Notes: generated from the sequence alone by a model not told the origin. A DNA stretch of 64,000 bases from Bacteroidota bacterium (GCA_016868895.1 VGFK01000003.1:124001-188000), one strand, 5' to 3'; positions 29,955 through 41,510 are shown, counted from the stretch's first letter. Program-made: numbers and translations.

Positions 29955-32954
29955 TTATCGTTTAAACACTTTTGAGGTGTGCTGGTATTTACCGTCACTG
30001 CTGGTGATCGTGATGATATACATGCCCGGAGGCTGGTGGCTCAAATCGATGGAGCCATCTTGATAGGAGGATTGTCGCCTGAGAATAACTTGTCCCCCGC
30101 TACCCGTTGCCTGAACCGTTAATTTGCGGATGGTGAACATGTCGCCAACTTTGTACTGTACCCGATCGGTGGTTGCGGTGGGGAATATCTTATAGATAAA
30201 TCCCGGATTGTTGCGGATGGGAGTAAACACAGCGGTGGTAACGGTAACTGGATTGCCAAGAGGCGGTGTGGCAAACATTCCATTGCCATGGGTTCCGATG
30301 ACCAGGGTGTTGTCGGACCAGCGACTGGCAAGCGAATTCACGATGGCTGCATTTAGCATTTGTGAGGAGGGGTCAGCTGAAGTACTGACTTCTCTAAGCC
30401 ATTCGGTAGAAGGGCCTGCTATTTTAGTAGTACTGAAAAGACCAATGGTTGTGCCCACATAGTATTCAACACCAGTAGTTTTGGCTATGATTTCGCAGGA
30501 ACGGATAGAAGGTGTTGTCAAGTTGCCTTCTATAAGCTCCCATGTAGGAGAAGCGGCGGTAGAATTTCCTGTTCAGAAAATACTCAATACATTATAATTG
30601 GAGACTACTGCCAAGAGGGTATCTTGGTTTCTTGGATTTACCGCTATGTCTTTTATCACAGCACCAGACGTTATACCCGGAGGCGTTATTTCAACAACTG
30701 GGCTAGATGGATTTTGTGGATTCCTGATTCGATAGAGGTGCCCATCTCCTGAACCGATGAAAAGATGGTTGAACGATGAATATGCTCCTCTGGTCGTCTC
30801 AAGTGAATAGATATCACCAATGACTTTTGGGTGTACTGAGTCCATTAATTTCCATGTACCAGCGGTAACCGTGGTCGATTGATTGGTGTTGAATAAACTA
30901 TCCTCCATGGCAAAGTAGAGCAAATCAGTATTGTCTGGATCTAGATGAAAATTAGTGACAAAAACACCTTCACCAGTATTATTGGGTTTTATTGACTTAT
31001 ACATATCCAACCGGGTGAAGGGTGGAAACAAGTTGGTTCTGAACAGTAGGCCATTTTGTGCTGCACCAAACAGATACTGCTTACCATTGGCGTCTTTTTT
31101 TGTCATACCAACCTGACACCCATCTCCACCTATGAGTAAATAATGATCGTTGGAATCAGGAAGTGCGCCTATTAGTCCATTTGCATCGCGAAACGTTGTT
31201 GAGTTATCCTGTGCTCCTCCGAAAAATGTTCTAGAACCAGGAGTTGGGTCAATTCCAACATGATAGTACTGTATTGTTTGGTAACGGCTGCTGGAAAGGG
31301 ACCAAGTAACGTTGGATTGAAGAACATCGTTGATCTGTGCAATTCCTCCATCGGAAGCGACGAGCAATCTATTTGGATTCACCGGGTCAAATGCAAACGC
31401 ATGAAAGTCGACGTGACTTGCATTATCTGGATCCGTAAATGTCAATGATTCAAGCCCTCCAATAAAGGTGTTGTTATTTTTTGTCAGGAATCCGTCAGTG
31501 GATTTAAAAAGGTTTACACCACCGGCCAGAACTAAATTGGGATTTGTAGGGTGAATCGCCAATAGCATATTGTACCCCTCTTGAAGCTCGATGGGGTTAT
31601 CCGTTATTTTGCCATAAACATTTCGTTTTGCAATCAAATTTGGCCCTAAACTTCGCTATGTAAATGGTGCAGTGGACATATCGCAACGGAATAAATCTGC
31701 CTCTGGAAGTCCCAATGAAGCCTGATCTGTATTTTCCACCATCACATAGAGAATATTTTGATTGGAGGGAGCAAGTGCCAATGCTACTCTTCCCCATCCG
31801 AAAAGGTAGTCGCCGAAAGGACTCGTTGTATTGTTCCATGCCCTCCACCCTAGCGGAGAGTTCAATCCTGCTCCTGCAATTCGGGTATAGGAACCAGCAT
31901 CCCCGGTTGTTGAGATCCATACTCCAGATAAATTTCGGTCCGCATTTCGGCCGGTCATGCCTACAATTATTTGCGTTCCATCCCGATTGATGATGATGTC
32001 ACAAATGACCTCCAGGGGGGTTGTTGGAACTGTGCTTTCAAAAACTGACTCCCAGGTTGATCCACCGTTAATAGAACGGACGATTCTTCTATGGATCGCT
32101 GCATACACGTGGCCGGTGACAGGATGAACTACTATTTTATGTATAAAATTCCATTGAGAAGTAAACAGAGTGGGGTCGGTGATATTTGTAGAACTTAATT
32201 TCGACCAGGTTAGTCCATTATCGGTTGATTTGAACATTCCTTCGCCAAAAACAAAGTTGTTTCCAATATCTGGATAGCCGGATGAAGCACCGATTATTTC
32301 ACCTGTTCCGGCATACCAGGTATTTTCAAAACCTGTACGTGTATCCTGCGCTAGTGTAGAAACGCTTCTGATTTGATCGGGTGGGTGAACGAAAACCCAA
32401 CTTGTGCCTCCATCAGTACTTCTGAAAATTCCACCATTAATTCCCGCTGCCAGTACGATTCGATTTGACGTACCATTGTATCGTTTATCGAAGACAATTG
32501 TTCTTGTCCTCCCTCCATTTTGACTCGGACCTGCAGCTATATACCTGTTCTGTATGCTTCCTGCTTCTGTGGCAAGAGTGCTATTGGTGGTGATCATTCC
32601 TTCATAAATACCATCTTTGCGAACAGGAAGAGTTTTGAGTAATTCCAGTTCTTTTTCACGAATACCTTTTGGAATCTTGTTGGTTTTTGGATCCCTCAAT
32701 AGGTACCATTCGAATTCCCACCTTTTTTTAGAGTTTTCAAATTCAAGTTCTGTTCCCTTTTCATCTTCTTCGTCCAAGAAGATCAGATGCCTCTTTTTGC
32801 TATTTGGTGGATCTGAGTCATGATTGTTCTTAAAAAAAATAGACCTATGGATAGGAGTAAAAGAGGAATTGTAAACCGGATGAGCGCTTTCATTGAAAGG
32901 GGGGTAGTGAGCCACAAAATAATCACTTTTTAGGCTCAGGTCATAATTTTTCAT
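29955..32954 (-). pseudogene. BNR/Asp-box (sortilin-like) repeat protein with C-terminal T9SS sorting domain, interrupted by two in-frame stops
   Basis: Three ORFs in the same frame (31656..32954, 30573..31637, 29955..30521) separated only by TAG at 31656-31658 and TGA at 30573-30575; STDGGTSW/STDNGLTWSKL repeats; C-terminal LSHQPPGMYIITITSSDGKYQHTSKVFKR. Confidence 0.85.
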
Positions 32955-33018
32955 GTCAGATTAATTTGACTAAAACCTGGATTAAAGTTTAATGGTATCT
33001 TTGCCCCGCGGCGCAGAC

Positions 33019-36000
33019 ATGAACCTGGAGCATCTTTTGGACCGCTATTCTTCCTCACCCCGCATTCAACAAATAGCGGAAGGAGTACTATTGTCCCCCT
33101 CTTCCCGTGTGGCTGTCAAAGGATTGAACGGTTCCTCCAAAGCACTGATTTTTTCTGCTTTATACAAACACGAACACGTTGCATCCTGTAACCACATCGT
33201 GGTATTGGAAGATGCTGAAGAAGCAGCCTATTTTCACAATGATCTTGAGCAACTACTGGGACCACTCGATCTTTTTTATTACCCCTCCTCATTTAAAAAC
33301 AATAAAAATTTTCAGCTGCAGAGCAGCAGCCATGTGATGCTCAGGACTGAAGCATTGACGCGGCTGGCCAGTGAGGGAAGAAAAAAAATCATCATCACCC
33401 ATCCTGAAGCCTTGATGGAAAAAGTGCCAGTGTCTCAACAACTTCTTTCACGGGTGGTTCAGGTGAAGGTGCACGATTCACTGAATACGGATGAATTGAT
33501 GGAGCAACTGGTGGGGTTTGGATTTGAACGAACGGACTTTGTGTTTGAACCGGGACAATTCGCCATGCGGGGAGGCATTTTTGATATTTACTCCTTTGCC
33601 AACGAGAAACCCTATCGCATCGAGCTTTTTGGAAACGAAGTCGACTCCATTCGAATTTTTGATCCGGAGTCGCAGTTGAGCGAACGTAAGCTCTTGCAGG
33701 TCAATATCATTCCCAATGCAGAAGCGCACACACCCGATGAACAAAAAATTAATTTCTTTGATGCACTTACCGGCACTTCTGTTTTGCATGTTTCAAATTG
33801 GCAAATCGTCAGTGATCGGTACCGGGATCATGAAGACCATCTTCACCTCTTCATTGCATCCAATAAAGATTCGTTTTCGGCTGCACCATTGGAACACTTC
33901 ACGTCTTTCCAGGAGTTCAGTTTCTCTATTGAGCAGATGCCGGTAGTCGAACTAGCATTGACCCCAACCCTTCCTGCACCTGATCTGACTATAGAATGGC
34001 GAACGACTCCTCAGCCGGCTTTCAATCGACGGTTTGATTTACTGATCAATGATCTGTCTGCGCATGAATCTGCACGTCGACCTGTTTATATATTTTCAGA
34101 AAATGCACGACAGCTTGAACGGCTATATTCCATTTTTGAAGACCTCAAAGCGCCCATCCATTTTGTCCCCATCCCTCATGCCATCCACCAGGGATATATG
34201 GATGTGGAATTGGGTAGTGTGCTGTATACCGATCATCAGATTTTTCAGCGGTATCACAAGTACAAAATCAAACAGGCCTATAATAAAAGCAAAGCGATCA
34301 CACTTCGTGCGCTCAAAGAATTGCAGCCCGGTGATTATGTCGTTCACATTGACCATGGAGTCGGAGTGTTCAGTGGGTTACAAAAAATACAAAACGGAGG
34401 ACAAACACAGGAAGCAGTTCGGATTATTTACCGCGACAATGACATCCTCTATGTAAACATCAATTCACTTCACAAAATTTCTAAGTATACCGGTAAAGAA
34501 GGGCATGTTCCGAAAGTCAACAAGCTCGGCAGTGATGCCTGGACCAAACTGAAAGAAAAGACGAAGGGAAAAGTCAAGGCCATTGCCTTTGATTTGATCA
34601 AATTGTATGCAGAACGAAAATCAGAAAAGGGATTTTCTCATACACCGGATAATTACCTGCAGACTGAATTGGAAGCCTCATTTATTTATGAAGATACCCT
34701 CGACCAAAGCCGCGCGATTGCCGACGTTAAAAAAGACATGCAAGAGCCGCATCCAATGGATCGACTGGTCTGCGGTGACGTAGGTTTTGGTAAAACAGAA
34801 GTAGCCATACGCGCGGCATTTAAAACCTGTACCGATGGCAAACAAGCCGCTGTTCTAGTGCCCACTACCATCTTGGCGTATCAGCACTTCAAGACGTTCA
34901 GCGATCGACTCAAAGATTTTCCCGTCACGGTGGATTTTATCAACCGCTTCAAATCAACCAAAGAACGCAAAGCAACCCTGCTCAATGTAAAAGAGGGCAA
35001 AGTTGACATCATCATCGGCACCCATGCCCTGCTATCAAAAGAAATTGAATTTAAAGACCTGGGATTATTGGTCATCGATGAAGAACAGAAGTTTGGCGTC
35101 GCACACAAGGAAAAAATTAAAACACTCAAAACAAATGTGGATTGCCTCACCTTGACTGCAACGCCCATTCCCCGAACACTTCAGTTCAGCCTCATGGGTG
35201 CGCGCGACCTCAGCATCATCAATACGCCACCTCCTAATCGACAACCCATTCAAACCGAGGTGTTGGTGTTCAACCACGATTTGATTCGCGATGCAGTGTA
35301 TTATGAAGTAGAGCGGGGTGGACAAGTATTTTTTATCCATAACCGGATCAACGGACTTCCTGAAATGAGTGAATTGATCCGATCGCTCTGCCCTGATCTC
35401 AGCATCGGATTTGCACATGGTCAAATGGAAGGGCATGACCTGGAGGAACGTATTTTTGACTTTATCCATAAGCGATACGATGTGCTGGTCTGCACCAATA
35501 TCGTAGAGAGTGGAGTCGATATTCCAAATGTCAATACCATCATCATCAACAATGCCCATCAGTTTGGGTCGAGTGATTTGCACCAGTTGAGAGGCCGAGT
35601 GGGCAGGAGCAACCGCAAAGCTTTCTGCTATTTGCTTGCGCCGCCGATGAGTACGTTGCCGGCTGACTCAAGAAAGCGGTTGCAGACGCTGGAACAGCAT
35701 GCTGAACTGGGAAGCGGATTTCAGATTGCCATGCGCGATTTGGACATCAGAGGAGCCGGTAACATGCTGGGGGGAGAACAAAGTGGTTTCATGCTGGAGA
35801 TTGGCTTTGAAATGTACCAGAAGATTCTAGACGAAGCGATTCGGGAATTGAAGCGGACCAGTTTCAGGGAAGTATTCAAAGATGAAATCAGCAAGCAAGA
35901 TGATTTTGTGCAGGACTGTACGATCGATACCGATCTGGAAATTCATATTCCGGATGGGTATGTAGAGCAGATTGCCGAGCGACTCTCACTGTACTCCCGA

Positions 36001-36402
36001 TTGGATAATTGTCGCGACGAAGAAGAGCTAACTGCCTTTCATGCAGAGATGGTGGACCGCTTCGGTCCTATGCCTTCATGTGTTCAAGATCTCTTTACCA
36101 CTGTTCGATGCAGGCGTTTGGCAGTTGACATTGGATTTGAGCGAATGGTTCTCAAACAACGCACCCTAAAATGTTTTTTTGTCAACAATCCTGACTCCCC
36201 TTATTTTCAGTCGCTTTCCTTCAATGCCCTCCTGCTTCACCTTCAAACAAAAACAAATAAAAGTCATCTGAAGCAAACCGGACGAAATTTCATGCTGATT
36301 ACCGATGGAGTAGATACTATGGATGGCATTCATGCACTGTTGCATGAATGGACGGCCACCATTCGAGAGGTGAAACTGCAAAACGGAATTACAGCTCCCT
36401 GA
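33019..36402 (+). CDS. mfd: Transcription-repair coupling factor
   Basis: CarD-like RID (PGDYVVHIDHGVGVFSGL), helicase motifs CGDVGFGKTEVAIRAAF, VIDEEQKFGVAHKEK, TATPIPRTL, C-terminal TRCF domain. Confidence 0.97.
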   Translation: MNLEHLLDRYSSSPRIQQIAEGVLLSPSSRVAVKGLNGSSKALIFSALYKHEHVASCNHIVVLEDAEEAAYFHNDLEQLLGPLDLFYYPSSFKNNKNFQLQSSSHVMLRTEALTRLASEGRKKIIITHPEALMEKVPVSQQLLSRVVQVKVHDSLNTDELMEQLVGFGFERTDFVFEPGQFAMRGGIFDIYSFANEKPYRIELFGNEVDSIRIFDPESQLSERKLLQVNIIPNAEAHTPDEQKINFFDALTGTSVLHVSNWQIVSDRYRDHEDHLHLFIASNKDSFSAAPLEHFTSFQEFSFSIEQMPVVELALTPTLPAPDLTIEWRTTPQPAFNRRFDLLINDLSAHESARRPVYIFSENARQLERLYSIFEDLKAPIHFVPIPHAIHQGYMDVELGSVLYTDHQIFQRYHKYKIKQAYNKSKAITLRALKELQPGDYVVHIDHGVGVFSGLQKIQNGGQTQEAVRIIYRDNDILYVNINSLHKISKYTGKEGHVPKVNKLGSDAWTKLKEKTKGKVKAIAFDLIKLYAERKSEKGFSHTPDNYLQTELEASFIYEDTLDQSRAIADVKKDMQEPHPMDRLVCGDVGFGKTEVAIRAAFKTCTDGKQAAVLVPTTILAYQHFKTFSDRLKDFPVTVDFINRFKSTKERKATLLNVKEGKVDIIIGTHALLSKEIEFKDLGLLVIDEEQKFGVAHKEKIKTLKTNVDCLTLTATPIPRTLQFSLMGARDLSIINTPPPNRQPIQTEVLVFNHDLIRDAVYYEVERGGQVFFIHNRINGLPEMSELIRSLCPDLSIGFAHGQMEGHDLEERIFDFIHKRYDVLVCTNIVESGVDIPNVNTIIINNAHQFGSSDLHQLRGRVGRSNRKAFCYLLAPPMSTLPADSRKRLQTLEQHAELGSGFQIAMRDLDIRGAGNMLGGEQSGFMLEIGFEMYQKILDEAIRELKRTSFREVFKDEISKQDDFVQDCTIDTDLEIHIPDGYVEQIAERLSLYSRLDNCRDEEELTAFHAEMVDRFGPMPSCVQDLFTTVRCRRLAVDIGFERMVLKQRTLKCFFVNNPDSPYFQSLSFNALLLHLQTKTNKSHLKQTGRNFMLITDGVDTMDGIHALLHEWTATIREVKLQNGITAP

Positions 36403-37129
36403 TCCAGATATTTCTGAAACTCACCGCGTCACCATGATCCTGAAGCATCAGTGATTCTTTCATGCTGTGCGGGGTGTAATCGGGTATGCCAATGTACTCG
36501 GATCCCCCCCAAAGTGCAACATTGTTTTGCACCAGTACGCCGTTGTGCAAGACAGTGATGCGGGCTTGCGACTGTAAGCGGCCATCCGGCGCAAATCGGG
36601 GTGCAATAAAGATGATGTCATAGATCTGCCATTCACCCGGTCCGCGTGAAGCATTCACTAGGGGAATCAGTTGTTTATAAATGCTGGCGGCCTGACCGTT
36701 GGAATAGGTCTTATTATTGTAGCTGTCCAGCACCTGCAGCTCATACTGACCCATCAAGAAAATTCCGCTATTGCCCCGACCCTGTCCTTCTCCCTTCACT
36801 ACAGCCGGAGTTCTCCACTCAATGTGCAACTGGCAATCGCCAAAACCTTGACGCGTAGTGATTTCTCCTGTCCCTCCTTTGACCGTCATGGCTCCCTCTT
36901 CCAGCATCCACTCAATTTTCTTCCCATCTTTTCCTGTCCAGGCATTGAAATCTCTTCCATTGAAAAGCACAATGGCATCGGATGGGGCATCCTGGGAAGT
37001 CTTTCCGGGTGATACGATGGCGGGAACAGGATCCCAAGCTTCTGTCAGTTTAGGATCGCCCTTCCTGCCCTGAGCAAATGAGCATACAAAACCGATAATC
37101 AGAAGCGAGATAAGTAAGAACTTTTTCAT
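36389..37129 (-). CDS. Secreted DUF1080 (3-keto-disaccharide hydrolase-like) protein
   Basis: Signal peptide MKKFLLISLLIIGFVCSFAQ; LFNGRDFNAWTGKDGKKIEW; NSGIFLMGQYELQVLDSY. Confidence 0.9.
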   Translation of the reverse strand: MKKFLLISLLIIGFVCSFAQGRKGDPKLTEAWDPVPAIVSPGKTSQDAPSDAIVLFNGRDFNAWTGKDGKKIEWMLEEGAMTVKGGTGEITTRQGFGDCQLHIEWRTPAVVKGEGQGRGNSGIFLMGQYELQVLDSYNNKTYSNGQAASIYKQLIPLVNASRGPGEWQIYDIIFIAPRFAPDGRLQSQARITVLHNGVLVQNNVALWGGSEYIGIPDYTPHSMKESLMLQDHGDAVSFRNIWIREL

Positions 37130-37189
37130 GTGCTGCTTGTTATTGTAAAGGAAATGTACAAATTTTTTAAATTTGGTTAACATCCTACT

Positions 37190-37576
37190 ATGGTTTCAAA
37201 GGTTACCGAGGGAATCAAAATCAGTGTAGAACAATTCTATCAGCCGGATTATTCCAATCCTCTTCAATTGGAATACATGTTTGCATACAGGGTGACCATT
37301 CAGAACAATAATAATTTTCCGGTGCAATTGCTGCAGCGCCATTGGTTTATTTATGACAGCACTTCAGAAAAACGTGAAGTAGAAGGAGAGGGGGTAATCG
37401 GTATTCAACCGATTATCTCACCTAACGAACAATACCAATACATTTCAGGGTGCAACCTGAAATCTGAATTGGGCAAAATGGTTGGCCTGTACCTCATGGA
37501 AAATGTGCATACCCGTCAGCGCTTTGAAGTCAACATTCCGGTCTTTCACCTTGAGGCTCCATTCAAAAGAAATTAA
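37190..37576 (+). CDS. apaG: ApaG domain protein
   Basis: YRVTIQNNNNFPVQLLQRHWFIYDS, GVIGIQPIISPNEQYQYISG. Confidence 0.94.
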   Translation: MVSKVTEGIKISVEQFYQPDYSNPLQLEYMFAYRVTIQNNNNFPVQLLQRHWFIYDSTSEKREVEGEGVIGIQPIISPNEQYQYISGCNLKSELGKMVGLYLMENVHTRQRFEVNIPVFHLEAPFKRN

Positions 37577-37628
37577 TGCTTTTTATCATTTAATGGGTGT
37601 AAATTTACCGTGCACCAAATGATGAAGC

Positions 37629-38711
37629 ATGGGCTATCGCGTGACGTTCAACAACAGCAACAGGGATTTTTTCAATACATTAAAATCAGAAGTCGATGCC
37701 TATTTTGAGAAAAACGGGCTCAAAAAAACCGGCAATTGGCGGTTGTATTTAAAAACAGCGATTCTATTGCCCTCGGCTATCGGACTTTACCTCCTCCTCA
37801 TGTTGGTGGATATGCCTTGGCTGCTCACGGCCTCTCTTTGGGTTGTTTTTGGATTGAACATGGCCGCAATCGGATTCAACATCATGCACGATGCCTGCCA
37901 TGGAAGCTTTTCCACACGGGGTTGGGTCAATGAGCTCTTCGGACTCACCAATAACTTTTTAGGTGGCAATGCATTCCTCTGGAAGCTCAAACACAATATC
38001 ATTCACCACACCTATACCAATGTAGACGGTGTGGATGACGACATCAACAACATGCCCTTTTTGCGGCAGTGTGCCACACAGCCGTTGAAGCCGGTTCATC
38101 GGTTTCAGGCGATTTATATGTTCTTCCTATATGGGTTTACATCTCTGTTCATGTTTTTCATGGATTACATCAAATATTTTTCTAAAAAAGTATACACCAC
38201 TCCACTGAAACCCATGGACGCGAAAGAGCATGTTTTGTTCTGGACAGGGAAGCTCTTTTTTATCGCTTTTTATATAGTAATGCCAATTCTACTGGTGGGT
38301 TGGAAGTGGTGGCTGGTTGGATTCATTTTGAGCCAGTTTACGTTGGGACTGACCCTGGCCGTTGTGTTTCAGTTGGCGCATGTAGTGGAACATGCCGAGT
38401 TTGAGGCCGCAGGAATGGATCCGGTAAAGATTGAAAACGAGTGGGCCATTCATCAGGTCAAGACCACAGCTAATTTTGCGTTTTCCAATCGCATCATTAC
38501 GTGGTTTGTTGGGGGCTTGAACTACCAGATTGAGCACCATCTTTTTCCACGGATCAGCCATATTCACTATCCTGCACTCAGTAGAATTGTACACGATACC
38601 TGCGAGAAATTTGGAATACAGTATTTGTATTTTCATTCCACCCGTGCCGCCATTGCTTCGCACGTTCGGTTCATGCATGCCATGGGCAGACCTGCTTACT
38701 TGGGCCGATAG
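37629..38711 (+). CDS. Acyl-CoA/fatty-acid desaturase
   Basis: His boxes HDACHGS, HNIIHHTYTN, QIEHHLFP. Confidence 0.94.
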   Translation: MGYRVTFNNSNRDFFNTLKSEVDAYFEKNGLKKTGNWRLYLKTAILLPSAIGLYLLLMLVDMPWLLTASLWVVFGLNMAAIGFNIMHDACHGSFSTRGWVNELFGLTNNFLGGNAFLWKLKHNIIHHTYTNVDGVDDDINNMPFLRQCATQPLKPVHRFQAIYMFFLYGFTSLFMFFMDYIKYFSKKVYTTPLKPMDAKEHVLFWTGKLFFIAFYIVMPILLVGWKWWLVGFILSQFTLGLTLAVVFQLAHVVEHAEFEAAGMDPVKIENEWAIHQVKTTANFAFSNRIITWFVGGLNYQIEHHLFPRISHIHYPALSRIVHDTCEKFGIQYLYFHSTRAAIASHVRFMHAMGRPAYLGR

Positions 38712-39745
38712 CCCGAGCCTTTCAAAATGGTTTGAGCGTAAGTCGACAGCAGCTGCTGTACTGTAGTCTCAGGAAATTGATCCAAATAGGCTCGAATGAT
38801 TTGTCGACCGATGTACAACGAAGTAAATCCCGGTGAGCCTAATCCAAATTCAGCTGTCGAAGGTCCATCGCTGACAAATGAACGAATTTTCAGTACATCA
38901 TTTTCATACAGTAAATTATTCTCCTTGAAGTAATTCCAAATGAATCCTTCGTTTTCTTCCATGCCGTTTAATTGAACACGGGTATACCCGAGCTTCAGCG
39001 TGTCGGCTGCATCCGGTAGAAATAAGTCCAGCAGGTGCATCCTTTTCCCATGATCGATCAAGAGTTCCAGCAGATTGGATCCTCCATTCAGTGGAGGATA
39101 GATATCATCCACAATGGTTCTCATTGCATTGATCGGAATATAGTCGGGAGTAAATCGACGGGATAAATACGAAGGATACAGCTGCATGCCTTCATCGGTA
39201 TGATAGAGTTCAGCATTGGCACCGAGGTGCAGTTGGAGTCCGATGCCTATTGCTTCCGGTGTGATGATCTCTCCGCCGCCGCCGGTTTGGCCATAGGCAA
39301 ATGCATCGATGGGACCAATAAATGTGATCATTTTTTTGGGCAGTTCATAAGACGGAAAGTAATGTTTTACATACCGGAGTGCAGATCGGGTCTGAGAAAA
39401 TGCCTCTTCAATTTCCTTGTCTTGCATCTGCGTAATTTCAGCAACAGATCGATAGGTTGATATGAACTGCCTGATGGATGTTGGCCAAAGTGCAGAATCA
39501 ATGTTTTCCAAGCCGAGGATCTTGGTCAAAAAATCAACGGTGAAGGCTTGTTCTTTATTATACAGATTACTCAATGTTTCATCGAGCCGAGCGGTATCAA
39601 TTGCAAAAAATTGCTTTTCGTATCGAACCAATTCCAGCGGAATGTCAATGGAGCTGACATCGGGCGTATTGGCTTGCGATCCGCAGGACTGCAGTAAAAA
39701 ACCCATAAATAACAAGGTCGGATAAAACAGAATACGAGTATTCAT
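38696..39745 (-). CDS. gldB: Gliding motility lipoprotein GldB-like
   Basis: Lipobox FLLQSCGS; overall GldB-like sequence; next to nadE as in other Bacteroidota. Confidence 0.78.
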   Translation of the reverse strand: MNTRILFYPTLLFMGFLLQSCGSQANTPDVSSIDIPLELVRYEKQFFAIDTARLDETLSNLYNKEQAFTVDFLTKILGLENIDSALWPTSIRQFISTYRSVAEITQMQDKEIEEAFSQTRSALRYVKHYFPSYELPKKMITFIGPIDAFAYGQTGGGGEIITPEAIGIGLQLHLGANAELYHTDEGMQLYPSYLSRRFTPDYIPINAMRTIVDDIYPPLNGGSNLLELLIDHGKRMHLLDLFLPDAADTLKLGYTRVQLNGMEENEGFIWNYFKENNLLYENDVLKIRSFVSDGPSTAEFGLGSPGFTSLYIGRQIIRAYLDQFPETTVQQLLSTYAQTILKGSGYRPK

Positions 39746-39800
39746 GCTGTAAAAATAGATAAACCTTAATTTTCTCGCCTTTATTCCTCAATTTTACCGC

Positions 39801-41510
39801 ATGAAAGTCCACCTTTCGCAGCAGAATTACCACATTGGAAATTTTCAACTGAATCGGGAAAAAATCCTGGTAGAGGTGGAATATGCCAAAAGCAATGGGG
39901 CCGACCTTGTTGTATTTTCTGAGCTCAGCGTGTGCGGGTATCCTGCACGTGATTTTCTGGAATTCGAAGATTTTGTAGTACAATGTGAATCGACTGTTCA
40001 GGAGATCGCCAATCGTGCTGTTGGAATTGGTGTTATCGTGGGTGCGCCAACCCGAAACCCTATTAAAGAGGGAAAAGACCTGTTCAATTCTGCGTTGTTG
40101 CTGCACGAAGGAAAAATTATCGGACAGGCCAACAAAACATTGCTTCCCAATTATGACGTATTTGATGAATACCGCTATTTTGAACCGGCCTATCAATGGA
40201 AAGTGGTTGAGTTCAAGGGTAAACGCATTGCATTGACCATTTGTGAGGACATCTGGAATCTGGGCGACAATCCTCTGTACCGTATTTGTCCCATGGACGA
40301 GCTCATGAAGCATTCCCCGGATCTGATGATCAATATTTCTGCTTCACCATTTGATTACGATCACGACGATGACCGTAAGGAAGTCATTCGCATGAACGTG
40401 CTAAAGTATCAACTCCCCATGCTCTATTGCAACGCAGTGGGTTCTCAAACGGAAATTGTTTTTGACGGCGGCAGTTTGGTGTATGCAGCATCGGGAGAAC
40501 TTAAATGCGAATTGAAGTATTTTGAAGAGGACAGCTGTTTGATCGATAGTGAAAGCCTGTATCCCGCCACACCTGCATCTGACAATTTTCCGATACGCGT
40601 TGGGAAAGACATGCGTGTTGCCAAGTCCAGCAATCCGGATCAAATCATCAACTATCTTACCAATGATCACAACATTGACCAAGTAAAATCGGCATTGGTG
40701 CTGGGGGTGAGGGATTATTTTCAAAAAATGGGATTTACCAAAGCTATTTTAGGAAGCAGCGGAGGCATTGATTCAGCGGTAGCATTATGTATTGCGGTGG
40801 AAGCACTGGGAGCAGAGAACGTGACGGCGATCCTCATGCCTTCCCAGTTTTCATCTGAACATTCTGTTTCGGATGCCATCGCGTTGAGCCGCGCGTTGGG
40901 TAACCCCTATCACGTCGTGCCCATAGCCGATATTTACGGTTCGTTTATGGATGCCTTGCAGCCGCTTTTTCAGAAAAGTCCCTTTGGTATTGCAGAAGAA
41001 AATATCCAAAGCCGTTCGCGTGGCAATGTGTTGATGGCAATAGCGAATAAATACGGGTATGTTTTGCTCAACACTTCAAATAAAAGTGAATTGGCTACCG
41101 GGTATGGAACGTTGTATGGGGATATGGCAGGTGGACTCAGCATCATAGGCGATTTGTATAAGTCGCAAGTGTATGCCCTTGCCCGGTTCATCAATTCCAA
41201 GCAACCGCTGATTCCCGAACCTATACTGAGCAAGCCACCCTCTGCTGAGTTACGACCCAATCAAAAGGATAGTGATAGTCTGCCCGACTATGTTGTATTG
41301 GATCGCATCCTGTACCTCTACATTGAACGCCGTAAAGGTCCACAGGAAATTATCCAATCTGGTTTTGATGCCGCACTGGTGATGCACGTACTCAAAATGG
41401 TGAATGTAAATGAATACAAGCGTAATCAATTTTGTCCGATCATTCGGGTAAGTACCAAAGCATTCGGAATCGGTCGCCGCATGCCAATTGTAGCACGCTA
41501 CCTCAGTTAA
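39801..41510 (+). CDS. nadE: Glutamine-dependent NAD+ synthase
   Basis: N-terminal nitrilase domain (SELSVCGYPARDFL, ICEDIW) and C-terminal LGSSGGIDSAVA. Confidence 0.96.
   Translation: MKVHLSQQNYHIGNFQLNREKILVEVEYAKSNGADLVVFSELSVCGYPARDFLEFEDFVVQCESTVQEIANRAVGIGVIVGAPTRNPIKEGKDLFNSALLLHEGKIIGQANKTLLPNYDVFDEYRYFEPAYQWKVVEFKGKRIALTICEDIWNLGDNPLYRICPMDELMKHSPDLMINISASPFDYDHDDDRKEVIRMNVLKYQLPMLYCNAVGSQTEIVFDGGSLVYAASGELKCELKYFEEDSCLIDSESLYPATPASDNFPIRVGKDMRVAKSSNPDQIINYLTNDHNIDQVKSALVLGVRDYFQKMGFTKAILGSSGGIDSAVALCIAVEALGAENVTAILMPSQFSSEHSVSDAIALSRALGNPYHVVPIADIYGSFMDALQPLFQKSPFGIAEENIQSRSRGNVLMAIANKYGYVLLNTSNKSELATGYGTLYGDMAGGLSIIGDLYKSQVYALARFINSKQPLIPEPILSKPPSAELRPNQKDSDSLPDYVVLDRILYLYIERRKGPQEIIQSGFDAALVMHVLKMVNVNEYKRNQFCPIIRVSTKAFGIGRRMPIVARYLS

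Noticed and set aside
30573-30575. TGA as a recoded Trp codon
   Set aside because: Genome-wide recoding is ruled out because TGA is a normal terminator nearby (e.g. 3247-3249, frr 9301-9303); a local mutation is more likely.
38696-39745. Missing gldC as evidence of a broken gliding locus
   Set aside because: gld genes are often dispersed in Bacteroidota; absence from this window is not informative.
39645-40313. 222-aa minus-strand ORF
   Set aside because: Antisense to nadE and overlaps the start of gldB.
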